This document shows, piece after piece, positions 28,883-38,400 of a stretch of DNA of 64,000 bases. A program made the translations under genes and the position numbers. Each line of letters begins with the position of its first letter. Position 1 is the stretch's first letter. Under the pieces are notes generated by a model, which saw nothing but the letters and a program-made list of their open reading frames with translations, did not search any database and was not told the DNA's origin. Source of the stretch: Gammaproteobacteria bacterium (GTDB taxonomy: Bacteria; Pseudomonadota; Gammaproteobacteria; UBA5861); NCBI GenBank assembly GCA_022360445.1, contig JAKSCV010000090.1:1-64000 (forward strand). The letters are read 5' to 3'.

Positions 28883-29965
28883 ATGAATAAAGCAAGTCGA
28901 GGCAATTTTTTTGAAGATTTTGTAGTGGGGCAAAAGCTCGTCCATGCCGTGCCCCATACCATCACAGAAGGCAATACCGCATTGTACATTTCACTGACGA
29001 TTGATCGACACCCTCTGTTTTGTGATGCTGAGTTCGCACGCGGATTAGGGTTTCAAAGAGAATTGGTACACGACCTGTTGGTGTTTCATACTGTTTTTGG
29101 GAAAAGTGTTTCAGATATTTCCTTAAATGCGGTGGCTAATTTGGGATATGCCGACCTGCGTTTCCTGCAACCAGTCTATGTGGGCGATACCTTACGCGCA
29201 GAATCAGAAGTGATCGGGAAGCGTGAAAACAGCAATGGGAAAAGCGGCATCGTGTATGTGCAGACCAAAGGCTATAACCAAAATGATGAGCAAGTACTGC
29301 AATTTTATCGCTGGGTTATGGTGCATAAATCGGACACCTCGACCCCAACAGGTGACAATCAAGTCCCTGATTTGCCAGCTGTCGTCAGCGCAGATCAGCT
29401 TGTGGTGCCTGATCAGCTCGACCTCAGTGGGTTTGATGCAAGTCGAACCGGAGGCCGTTGGGGGTTTGAAGACTACCGGGTAGGCGAACGGATTCACCAT
29501 TTGGTGGGGATGACAATTGAAGACAGTGATCATATGAGTGCAACACGCTTGTATCAAAATACGGCCAAACCTCATTTTGACCTGCACCTAGTCAGGCAAA
29601 CCGGTGGTGAACGTCGGCTCGTCTATGGTGGCCATATCATTTCACTTGCTTATTCCCATGCGTTCAACGGGTTGGAAAATGCCTTACACCTGCTGGCCTG
29701 GAACAGTGGCACACACAGCAACCCAAGCTATGCTGGGGATACCATTTATGCTTTTAGTGATGTACTGGACGCGGCTGAGCTACCGGGCCGAAATGATCTG
29801 GGTGCATTGAGGTTGCGGATGGTGGGTGTGAAAAATCATAACCCTGCTGAAAGTGATATCGACATTGAGATTGAGCAGAATGGTAAAAGTAAATACCACC
29901 CGAATGTCGTACTTGACCTCGATTACTGGGTAGCTGTGCCTAAAAAGTCGGTCATTGGAGGATAA
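28883..29965 (+). CDS. mch: Mesaconyl-CoA hydratase-like double MaoC protein
   Basis: A 360-residue protein with two MaoC hotdog domains (about 1-160 and 190-345). It strongly recalls mesaconyl-CoA hydratase of the ethylmalonyl-CoA pathway: GNFFEDFVVGQKL at the start, SLNAVANLGYADLRFLQPVY, SEVIGKRENSNGKSGIVYV, SATRLYQNTAKPHFD and VYGGHIISLA. That enzyme interconverts mesaconyl-CoA and beta-methylmalyl-CoA. The next gene starts five bases after its stop and looks like methylsuccinyl-CoA dehydrogenase, which would make its substrate. The identification is from remembered family patterns. Confidence 0.85.
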   Translation: MNKASRGNFFEDFVVGQKLVHAVPHTITEGNTALYISLTIDRHPLFCDAEFARGLGFQRELVHDLLVFHTVFGKSVSDISLNAVANLGYADLRFLQPVYVGDTLRAESEVIGKRENSNGKSGIVYVQTKGYNQNDEQVLQFYRWVMVHKSDTSTPTGDNQVPDLPAVVSADQLVVPDQLDLSGFDASRTGGRWGFEDYRVGERIHHLVGMTIEDSDHMSATRLYQNTAKPHFDLHLVRQTGGERRLVYGGHIISLAYSHAFNGLENALHLLAWNSGTHSNPSYAGDTIYAFSDVLDAAELPGRNDLGALRLRMVGVKNHNPAESDIDIEIEQNGKSKYHPNVVLDLDYWVAVPKKSVIGG

Positions 29966-29970
29966 ATGAG

Positions 29971-31596
29971 ATGAGCTTGGACGCCATTGAATACTGCCAA
30001 GCCATCTACGATACGGCGTTGGAAAGCGTAAAAAAATTAACTGGGAATGGCCGTAACGTTGATGATCATCAGGTGATCGCCCGTGAGATTGCACAACTAT
30101 CGACACAGCTTTCGGCGGCCAAGGCCTTGCAGGCTTATGCTGATCAGGCGGTGGGGAAGCCGGGGTGCGATGCCAAGAGACTCGGCACCGCCGCTGATAT
30201 TTTTTTGGCCGAAACCGTAGAAAACTTCCGCCAGATTGCGAACCGTTGTTTTCAATCCTTTGGCCTGAATGAAACGACACTGGCTTACGGGGGCTCATTG
30301 CAAACCTGGTTACGCCAAACGCTTGCGGAGTCTCATTACCGGACCATCGGCGTTGATGTACTTGAAGATGCCGAAAACTGGCAATGGATTGCTTCGAGCA
30401 CCGATGGGGAGGAAGAAGCAGAAATTCGCGACTCAACCCGCCGCTTTGCCCGCGATGTCGTTGCGCCAAAAGCGGAAGAAATCCACCGCAAAGATCTGTT
30501 AGTCCCAGAGAGCTTTTTACAACAGATGTCTGAACTGGGCTATTTCGGCATGTCTGTTCCTGTCGAATTTGGGGGAGTGGGCCTCAGCTATTTGATGATG
30601 CTCCTGGTCACCGAAGAGCTTTCCTCGGCTTCTTTACCTGCTGCGGGCAGCATCATCACCCGGCCTGAAATTTTAACCCGTGCATTGCTGAAAGGAGGCA
30701 CAGAACAGCAACGAAAAAAGTGGCTAGAGCCTATTGCCAAAGGTGAGGTTATGGTGGGTATCAGCGTCACTGAACCCAATGTCGGTTCCGATGTGGCCAG
30801 CGTCTCGTGCCGTGCGAGCGAAACCGTTTTAAATGGTCAACGTGGTTATCTTATCAATGGTGCCAAGGCTTGGTGTACTTTTGCAGGTCGGGCTAATGTA
30901 CTGGCTTTATTAGCCCGAACGGGGGAAGCCGGCCATAAAGGGCTATCACTTTTTATTGTCGAAAAAGACCCCTTTACGGGCCACGTGTTTCAAATGAACC
31001 AGCCGGGTGGTGGATCTTTGCAGGGCGAAGCCATTGATACCATGGGATACCGCGGCATGCACTCCTACGTGCTGCAATTCGACAACTACTTCGTCCCTGC
31101 TGAAAATCTGGTGGGAGAGGAAGAGGGTGTGGGCAAAGGCTTCTACTACCAAATGAATGGTTTTGCCATTGGCCGTTTACAAACGGCAGGGCGTGCAGTT
31201 GGGCTTGGTCAGGCGGCGCTGGAAGCTACGGTGAAATACGCCAATGATCGTCCTCAGTTCGGCCAGTCCTTAGCATCATTTCAGAATACACAGTATGTGA
31301 TTGGGAAAATGTTTGTGCACTTGGAGGCGAGCCGTCAGTTGAGCTATGCCGCAGGGCGGGCTATGGATGACAATGACGCCTCAGCAAACATTATGGCCTC
31401 CCAAGCAAAACTGTTGGCCTGTCGGATGGCTGTAAATCTTGCCCAACAGGGTCAGCTATTGCATGGCGGATGGGGATATGCTGAAGAATATGCGATCTCC
31501 CGCTATGTGGCAGACTCTCTGGTCCTGCCCATTTTTGAAGGGGTTGAACCGATTCTGGAAATGAAAGTGATTGGGCGGGGGTTGCTTGCCGACTAA
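29971..31596 (+). CDS. mcd: Methylsuccinyl-CoA dehydrogenase-like acyl-CoA dehydrogenase
   Basis: A 541-residue acyl-CoA dehydrogenase with an extra ~150-residue helical N-terminal part before the normal fold. That extension and overall size are hallmarks of methylsuccinyl-CoA dehydrogenase, which oxidises (2S)-methylsuccinyl-CoA to mesaconyl-CoA. Core motifs are ISVTEPNVGSDVAS, MGYRGMHSYVLQFD, IGRLQTAGRAVGLGQAALEA and LLHGGWGYAEEYAISR; the likely catalytic base is E523 in IFEGVEP. It follows mch by five bases and its end overlaps the reading frame of the exonuclease gene, suggesting one transcript. Confidence 0.82.
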   Translation: MSLDAIEYCQAIYDTALESVKKLTGNGRNVDDHQVIAREIAQLSTQLSAAKALQAYADQAVGKPGCDAKRLGTAADIFLAETVENFRQIANRCFQSFGLNETTLAYGGSLQTWLRQTLAESHYRTIGVDVLEDAENWQWIASSTDGEEEAEIRDSTRRFARDVVAPKAEEIHRKDLLVPESFLQQMSELGYFGMSVPVEFGGVGLSYLMMLLVTEELSSASLPAAGSIITRPEILTRALLKGGTEQQRKKWLEPIAKGEVMVGISVTEPNVGSDVASVSCRASETVLNGQRGYLINGAKAWCTFAGRANVLALLARTGEAGHKGLSLFIVEKDPFTGHVFQMNQPGGGSLQGEAIDTMGYRGMHSYVLQFDNYFVPAENLVGEEEGVGKGFYYQMNGFAIGRLQTAGRAVGLGQAALEATVKYANDRPQFGQSLASFQNTQYVIGKMFVHLEASRQLSYAAGRAMDDNDASANIMASQAKLLACRMAVNLAQQGQLLHGGWGYAEEYAISRYVADSLVLPIFEGVEPILEMKVIGRGLLAD

Positions 31597-32509
31597 GCAG
31601 GCGAATAGCGATGAAGCCAGGCATTCAGCCTGGTTGGTGGATGCCAGTATCTACATTTATCGAGGCTGGCACCTTTTCCCTAATACTCTTACAGATCGAG
31701 ATGGCCATCCTGTCAATGCGGTGATCGGCTTTATGGATTTTGTTTCGCAACTTGTGCAGCACGGGTGTCCAAGCGAAATCGCGTTTGCGTTTGATGCGGA
31801 GCAGTCCCAGAGCTTTAGAAAAGAAATTTACCCTCACTACAAAGCCAACCGAAAGCCGACCCCAAAGGAGTTAAAACGCCAATTTACGATTTGTCGTGAA
31901 TTTGTTCACGCGCTCGGAATAATAGAGTGCGCTCATTCACGGTATGAAGGCGATGACATCATTGGCACGTGGAGTAAGGGCTTGCAAGTGCGTGACCGGC
32001 CCCTGGTGATTATTACGGCGGATAAGGATCTGGCGCAATTGATTGGCCCACAAGATCTCTGGTGGGATTTTGCTGGTGGGAAAAAACTGGATGAACGGAA
32101 AATCAAAGGAAAGTACGGTGTTCGCCCTGGCCAAATTGCTGATCAGCTGGCCATCATGGGGGATAAAACCGATAACATCCCAGGCGTTCAAGGAATTGGC
32201 CGAGTGATGGCCGCAAAGCTATTGCATTATTTCAACAACTTGGAGAATTTATTGAGTACACCCGATCGGATTGGAAAACTCAAGTTGCGCGGTGCCAAAC
32301 AGCTACAAAAATTGATCGAGGAGAATACCGAGCAGATTCTTTTGTCCAGACGACTCACAGGCCTTTTTTGTGATATCAATGAGCCTGGGTTCCCCCATCG
32401 TTTAACTCGCCGACAGCCCGATGTTGCTGAGCTCAACCGCCTTTGTGATTTCTTGCAACTGGGACCAGGGGCATCTGAACGGTGGATACGTCTGCTTTCA
32501 TTGAGTTGA
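31571..32509 (+). CDS. 5'-3' exonuclease, flap-endonuclease family (ExoIX/Xni-like)
   Basis: A protein of about 290-312 residues with the PIN-like 5'-3' exonuclease domain and helix-hairpin-helix region: WLVDASIYIYRGW at the start, CAHSRYEGDDIIGTWSK, IITADKDLAQLI and GDKTDNIPGVQGIGRVMAAKLL. It equals the N-terminal exonuclease of DNA polymerase I without the polymerase. The start is unsure: TTG 31571, TTG 31586 and TTG 31634 are all in frame and none has a strong ribosome site; family members begin close to the LVDAS motif. It overlaps the mcd stop, an odd partner for acyl-CoA genes. Confidence 0.85.
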   Translation: MGGGCLPTKQANSDEARHSAWLVDASIYIYRGWHLFPNTLTDRDGHPVNAVIGFMDFVSQLVQHGCPSEIAFAFDAEQSQSFRKEIYPHYKANRKPTPKELKRQFTICREFVHALGIIECAHSRYEGDDIIGTWSKGLQVRDRPLVIITADKDLAQLIGPQDLWWDFAGGKKLDERKIKGKYGVRPGQIADQLAIMGDKTDNIPGVQGIGRVMAAKLLHYFNNLENLLSTPDRIGKLKLRGAKQLQKLIEENTEQILLSRRLTGLFCDINEPGFPHRLTRRQPDVAELNRLCDFLQLGPGASERWIRLLSLS

Positions 32510-32671
32510 ATATCTGTTTGTTAATGGTCGTGTCATTTAAAATTTAACCTTTTATTAAACAGTGTTATAGTTTTTAGGCCAATAAGAATTAAAAAATGGG
32601 GTAGCTGATCGGGTTACCCGCACTTATAAAAAAATATCAATCGGTTGATAGATAATATGGAGGAGACCGTT

Positions 32672-33574
32672 TTGACACTGAAAACAAGACCCCTTTCCAA
32701 TGCTGTAGGTACCGAAATTCTGGGCTTTGACATGGCGGCACCGGTGAGTGACGAGATGATCGAGGAACTTAAGCAGCATTGGGCCGAAACAGGTTTATTG
32801 CTTTTTAAGAACCAGAAGCTCACACCTGAGCAGCAGATTGCTTTCGCACGCCGCTTTGGCCCTTCGGCCCCAACACCAGGTGTAACACGCTACCTTCTGG
32901 ATGGTTATCCCGAGTTATTTGTCATTGCAAATCGGGATGCAGAGGGGAATTTATTGGAAACGCGTGAAACGGCGAGACAATGGCATTCGGATCACTCGTT
33001 TAAAATTAAGCCCAGCACAGGTTCGTTGCTGTACTGCAGAAAAATGCCGCCAGTAGGCGGTAACACCATGTATGCCAATATGAACCAAGCGTATGATGCG
33101 TTGTCGGATGGGATGAAAGAGTTGATCGAGAACTTAATGGCTGTTCATGATGTCGATAATGTTAAAGACATGAAGAACCGAGCGCCCAGAACGCCTGAAG
33201 AACGGGCCAGCACGCCACCTATTGCACACAGAATGGTCATTACGCACCCGGTAACAGGGAGAAAAGCGCTTTATGTCTCCGAAATGTTTACAGATTACAT
33301 TGAAGGCATGACAAAAGAGGAAAGTGCGACGATTCTGAATTATCTGTTCCAGCATTCTGTTCGACCAGAGTTCACCTATCGTCACCAGTGGGATATTGAT
33401 GATGTGCTGATGTGGGATAATCGGGTGGTGATGCACTTTGCACCACGTGATTATGATCCTAACGACCCAGCTCCCGATAACTGGCGCTATATGTTGCGAG
33501 CAACAATTGACCCATGGGATGATGAAAATGCATTCCCCGAGCAAGAGTATTCGTACAAGGTAACTTTGGGGTGA
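32672..33574 (+). CDS. TauD/TfdA-family Fe(II)/2-oxoglutarate dioxygenase
   Basis: A 300-residue dioxygenase with the Fe ligands H105 and D107 in WHSDHSF, the distal H255 in VVMHFAPRD, and R276 in RYMLRATI for binding 2-oxoglutarate. Relatives hydroxylate taurine, alkyl sulfates, 2,4-D, carnitine precursors and other small acids; the substrate here cannot be told. I prefer the TTG at 32672, 7 bases after GGAGGAG (32659-32665), which is part of the ATG-GAG-GAG of the longer reading from 32645 or 32657. A 135-base gap upstream can hold a promoter. Confidence 0.88.
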   Translation: MTLKTRPLSNAVGTEILGFDMAAPVSDEMIEELKQHWAETGLLLFKNQKLTPEQQIAFARRFGPSAPTPGVTRYLLDGYPELFVIANRDAEGNLLETRETARQWHSDHSFKIKPSTGSLLYCRKMPPVGGNTMYANMNQAYDALSDGMKELIENLMAVHDVDNVKDMKNRAPRTPEERASTPPIAHRMVITHPVTGRKALYVSEMFTDYIEGMTKEESATILNYLFQHSVRPEFTYRHQWDIDDVLMWDNRVVMHFAPRDYDPNDPAPDNWRYMLRATIDPWDDENAFPEQEYSYKVTLG

Positions 33575-33589
33575 TATGAGTTAAAGTGA

Positions 33590-33634
33590 GCATGCTACAC
33601 GGTCGAGTCACGGTTATTTATCTGTGTAGCGTGC
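33590..33634. terminator. Long inverted repeat at the dioxygenase / enoyl-CoA hydratase junction
   Basis: GCATGCTACAC (33590-33600) pairs with GTGTAGCGTGC (33624-33634), 10 of 11 perfect and the other a G-T wobble, around a 23-base loop. It lies between two convergent genes and runs into the end of the hydratase gene. It may be a bidirectional terminator, though no T-run follows. Confidence 0.35.
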
Positions 33635-34411
33635 TTCTCGCTTTTCTTTGAATGCGGCAACACCTTCGTCAAAAAAACCGGAGGTGGCGCATAGAATTTG
33701 TCCTCGATCCTCAAGTGCAATGGTGGCCTCCAGGCTTCCTGCGTCTTGCGCCATATTGAGGCCTTCTTTCGTTAACCTTAGCCCGAGTGGCGACATACCC
33801 AACATGTCTTGCGCCAGTCGTTCACCTTCATTGGCAAGATGTCCCTCCGGGAAAACGTCGGATACCAAACCGATTGCATAGGCTTTTTTTGCATCGACAA
33901 ACCGTCCGCTCATCATCAAGTGGGCTGCATTGGAGATGCCAACGGCGCGTGGTAAAAAGTAACTGATACCCATGTCGCACCCAGTGAGTCCGACGCGGCT
34001 CATCGCCACATTCATACGTGCATTATCAGTGGCGAGCCGGACATCGGCCGCTAACGCCAGTGCAAACCCTCCGCCTGTCGCGGCACCATGTATAAGCGCG
34101 ATAATGGGCTGTGGGCATCGTCGCATCCGCATAATAATCTCACTGACTTTGCGTTGACCTCGTAGTGCTGTGGGTGGGGGTGCGGTAATACTGTCAGTGG
34201 CGTCGAGGTCAAAACCGGCGCAGAAGTGTTTCCCTGCTCCCGACAAGAGCACAGTGCGTGTTGTATGCTCAGTGTATAGGTGGGCAAAATAATCTAATAG
34301 CTCGTCACACAGTGTGTCGTTTAACGCATTAAGTTTTTCAGGACGGTTAAGTGTGAGGTGGTCAATCCCGTCTGCGTGGGAAACAGAGAGGTTTGTATAC
34401 TGCTGGGACAT
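33614..34411 (-). CDS. Enoyl-CoA hydratase/isomerase family protein
   Basis: A 265-residue crotonase-fold protein. The oxyanion-hole segments are seen as AGKHFCAGFDLDA and IHGAATGGGFALALAADVR. The catalytic glutamate positions of true hydratases are not both obvious, so it could be an isomerase or another crotonase type. It follows the class II aldolase gene on the minus strand by 106 bases and converges with the dioxygenase gene. Confidence 0.88.
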   Translation of the reverse strand: MSQQYTNLSVSHADGIDHLTLNRPEKLNALNDTLCDELLDYFAHLYTEHTTRTVLLSGAGKHFCAGFDLDATDSITAPPPTALRGQRKVSEIIMRMRRCPQPIIALIHGAATGGGFALALAADVRLATDNARMNVAMSRVGLTGCDMGISYFLPRAVGISNAAHLMMSGRFVDAKKAYAIGLVSDVFPEGHLANEGERLAQDMLGMSPLGLRLTKEGLNMAQDAGSLEATIALEDRGQILCATSGFFDEGVAAFKEKREARYTDK

Positions 34412-34517
34412 GTTGTCTCCTCAGATTCTTATGGATTAAGGGGGAAGACAGACAGGAGTTGCCACCCCGTATCGTTTGGGCACAGGGTGACGTCAATATT
34501 GTGGTGATGAAGTAATG

Positions 34518-35303
34518 CTATGTCGCGTAGTTGGACCCGGCACGTTCCAGCTGGCGTAATAGGGCAGGCCACTCTTTTTTACCGCATTCAGCAAAGCCGC
34601 CTTCTGCAAGTATTTTTCGCCCTTGTTCGACAGCGTGTGCTTGCGTTGCTTTATCAGGATAGTGAAGTTGAGCGCCGCCTGTCATAGTTGCCAATTGGTA
34701 TCGGCATGATTTTTCAATACGGTACATCCACATAAACGCTTCGCCCATGGATTTGCCCACAGTTAGTAAGCCATGATTGTTGAGAATGAGAATGCGTTTG
34801 TGGGCTTCTCCAAAGTCGCGAATGATACGTTCGCGTTCACCCAAGTTCGTCGCGGCACCTTCAAACTCGTGATAGGAAATAAAATCCTGAATTAACAGGG
34901 AGTGCTGATTCAAGGGCAGCAACCCGTGCTCTTGAGAGCCAACGGCACAACCGGCAGGTGTGTGGGTGTGCATGACACATGTCAACTCTGGAAAGTGCAT
35001 ATGAATCGCACTATGGATTACGAACCCAGCAGGATTGGTCGGGTAGTCACTGTCGCCAATGACGTTACCTTCCATATCAACCTTGATTAATGAAGAGGCC
35101 GTAATCTCTTCAAAGAGCATGCCATAAGGGTTTAGTAGAAAATGGTCCTCGGGACCCGGGATGCGCGCCGAGATATGTGTGCCTACCATATCGGTCCACC
35201 CATACATAGCTGTGAGCTGGTAGCAGGCGGCTAGCTCAACGCGGGTTTGCCACTCAGTTTCTGTCATATTGTTTGGAATGTTCTGTAGTGCAGATGTACT
35301 CAT
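34518..35303 (-). CDS. Class II aldolase/adducin family protein
   Basis: A 261-residue protein of the class II aldolase/adducin fold (fuculose-phosphate aldolase type). Metal ligands appear as HTH in VMHTHTPAG and a later His in ILNNHGLLTVG. Members cleave or epimerise sugar phosphates, or decarboxylate; many in acyl-CoA or aromatic clusters are uncharacterised. It begins a two-gene minus-strand set with the enoyl-CoA hydratase and has its own 176-base upstream region containing the palindrome ATGATTCAATCAT. Confidence 0.85.
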   Translation of the reverse strand: MSTSALQNIPNNMTETEWQTRVELAACYQLTAMYGWTDMVGTHISARIPGPEDHFLLNPYGMLFEEITASSLIKVDMEGNVIGDSDYPTNPAGFVIHSAIHMHFPELTCVMHTHTPAGCAVGSQEHGLLPLNQHSLLIQDFISYHEFEGAATNLGERERIIRDFGEAHKRILILNNHGLLTVGKSMGEAFMWMYRIEKSCRYQLATMTGGAQLHYPDKATQAHAVEQGRKILAEGGFAECGKKEWPALLRQLERAGSNYAT

Positions 35304-35384
35304 GATGGCTTCCTCCGTTCTGTTAATCAGGCTGTCAGTTGTCTGGATTGGTTAAAGGTTAATCCATTTATAAATTTTATTATG

Positions 35385-35397
35385 ATGATTCAATCAT
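35385..35397. promoter_or_regulatory. Palindrome upstream of the class II aldolase gene
   Basis: ATGATT-C-AATCAT is a perfect 6+1+6 dyad, 82 bases before the aldolase start in an AT-rich stretch suited to a promoter. A second, imperfect repeat (GGATT ... AATCC) lies just nearer the gene. Candidate operator only. Confidence 0.3.
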
Positions 35398-35479
35398 GCC
35401 ACTGCTTGGGAGGGATGGCAATAACCTGATTTTTGAGGGAATACGTTTTTTTGATAGAAGCGTGGCGTGAAGAAAATGC

Positions 35480-38400
35480 CTAGGATTTGGCTGGAATAGG
35501 CCGTTTTCGAACGAAAATCTGACGAATGTCTTCGATGACATGATAACTCGTCGGAACGAATAGCAAACTGACGAATGTAGCGAACGCTACGCCAAAGGCT
35601 AATGACGCCGCCATGGGGATTAAAAATTGCGCTTGAACGCTGCGTTCTACCATCAGCGGTGCAAGGCCAACGAATGTTGTCAGAGAAGTCAGAATAACGG
35701 CCCGGAAGCGGGCAACACCTGAGTTCTTGATTGCATGGAACAATTCTTCTCCCCGCTCACGGGCACGGTTGATGTAATCGACTAACACCAGGTTATCGTT
35801 GACGACCACACCGGCAACGGCCACCATACCCGATAGAGACAATAAACTCATATTAATACCGAGTATAAAGTGCCCAACCACAGCGCCGACTAAGCCGAAC
35901 GGAATCGCACTCATGATAATCAGGGGTTGTACGTAGGATCCAAAGGGGATCGCCATCAGTGCATAGATCGCTATGAGTGCAAGCAGCCCATACTTGTAGA
36001 TCGCATCGACAATATCCTCTCTGTCTTTGGAGCGCCCCTCTGTAGACCAACTGATGCTAGGGTATTTGGCAACGAGTTGGGGCAGATATTGCTGTCGTAA
36101 ATCTGTAAGAATTTTTCCGGCTTCGGCCCGGTTATGATCCACTTCAGCCGAGATATTAATAATGCGTTTCCGGTCTCGCCGCTCAATGGTCGCGTCACCG
36201 AGTGTGTATTCGGCATGAGCCACGACGTTAAAGGGAATTTCGGTACCATCTGGTAACCGGATCTGAATACTCTCCAAGTCTTGCAATGTTTGCCGCTCTG
36301 ATAGTGGATAGCGGACCCAGACTTTGACCTCATCGCGCCCGCGCTGGATGCGTTGGACCTCGTTGCCGTAGAAGCCGCTTCGAACCTGCTGAGCCAGATC
36401 GTCCAACTTTAGCCCCAAGTGTTCAACTCCTGGACGTAAATTCAAATGAATTTCTGGTTTGCCGCCACGGTTAGAATCTGAAACCTGATAAGTCCCATCA
36501 TATTCTCTTAAGTGTTGTTTTAATTCCTCAGAGGCTTGCCTGAGCACATCAACGTTCGCACCAGCTAGTTGAATTTCCATACCGGCACCCCCTGAAAAAA
36601 TACTGGAGTTATACTTCAATTGCAGAGCACCAGGAATGTCGCCCACGCTGGCGCGCCAACGATCTTCAATCTCCTGCGTCGTGATTGCTCGGGTTTCCGA
36701 AGGTGTCAACTCAAGAGCAACTTCGCCGACGTGATTCCCCTCCCGGTCAGTAAAGTCGGTACGCGATGAGAATTGCATTTGCCCCACTGTGATGGCCGTG
36801 TATGCAATCGGGCTGTTTTCGCCGTTTTCATCGGCCAATTCTTTTCTCAATTTGAGCGCTGTTTCCTCCATATGCCCAATGGCTGCCTGTGTTTTCGCCA
36901 AAGCGGTGCCTTGAGGAAAGGCCAGGCTGGCCACAATAAAATCCCGCTGTACTTGGGGAAAAAAGACAATTTTCAAAAAACCGCCCTGGATTAACCCCCA
37001 AGCGAGCACCAAAGCCACCAGAAAAAGGGCAATCGTCGTGTAACGCCACCGAATGCAGACTGCAAGCACGGGCGCATATATCTTATGAATAACGAATTCG
37101 AGACCGTTTGAAAAAGCCCCGAGCACTTTGGAAAATGGATAAGTCTGTTCGTTTGACGCGCTTCTTTGTCGCATTGCACCCAAATGAGCGGGTAGGATAA
37201 ACAAACACTCAATCAGAGAAAACACCAGCGTTGTAATGACAATAACGGGAATAATTTTCCACACCTGCCCGTTGACACCAGGTAAATAGAGGATCGGCAT
37301 AAAGGCCACGATTGTTGTGAGTACGGCAAAAATGACGGGTTTTGCAACTTCCTGCGTGCCCAAAATAGCGCCTAACAAGTGATTGCCCGTTCGCTCCTGG
37401 TGAGTGTGAATATTTTCACCGACCACGATGGCGTCATCCACCACAATGCCAAGGACTAGGATAAACGCAAACATGGACACCATGTTGATGGACCCATCTA
37501 GGCTGGGCAGCACCATGAGTGCACCCATGAAGGAAATCGGGATGCCCAATGATACCCAGAAAGCCAGCCGCAAACGTAAGAAAAGCACCAGCACGATAAA
37601 CACGAGTGCAAACCCCAACAAACCATTCTTGATGAGCAAGTCGGCCCGGCTGCGGTAAAACGTGGAATTATCGCGCCAGGTGGCCACTTCAATACCCTCG
37701 GGTAATGGAATGTGGGCGATGTAATCTTTTACGGCATCGGTGACTTTCAGAATGCTTTCTTCACCCACTCGTTTGACACTCAGGTAGAGTGATGTCTGGC
37801 CATTAAAACGTGTGATCTTGGTGGTTTCCTCCAGGCCATCAATCACTGTTGCGATATCGGCGAGTTTTAATACAGAGCCATCAGGCTGGGTCCGTACATT
37901 AATTTGCTCAAACTGTTCGCCCACACTGGCCTGGCCCAGTGTTCGGATCCAGACATCGCCTGCTGTGGTTTTGAGAGAACCGCCCGGCAGGTCTAATGAG
38001 GAGCGTTTAACAGCTTGTGCCACTTCGCTTAATGTGAGCCCATAGTGTTGGAGATCCGTTTCACTCACTTCAATACGGATTTCAGGTGTGGGGGCGCTCA
38101 GTAGGTCAACCTGGGAAATGCTGTCTAGACTTGTCAAGTCGTCGCGTATTTTTTCGGCGACTCTTTTTAATGTCAAATCATCCGTTTGGCCAGAAACGGC
38201 AATGCCAATGGCGCGCCGGCGAAATTCCACCTCGCGGAAGCTTGGTCGTTCGACACCATCAGGAAAAGAGGTAATGGAATCAACCCGTGCCTTGATATCA
38301 TCTAGCATTTTGGCAGTGTCGTAGTTTAATTCAACTTCGACAGAAACGGCGCACAGCCCTTCGTTAGCCGTAGAACTGAGCTGTTTTATTCCTTCAAGGT

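Noticed and set aside
29780-30469. 229-codon open frame on the minus strand
   Set aside because: It is antisense to the ends of mch and mcd; the sequence is rich in Arg, Pro and His as shadow frames often are.
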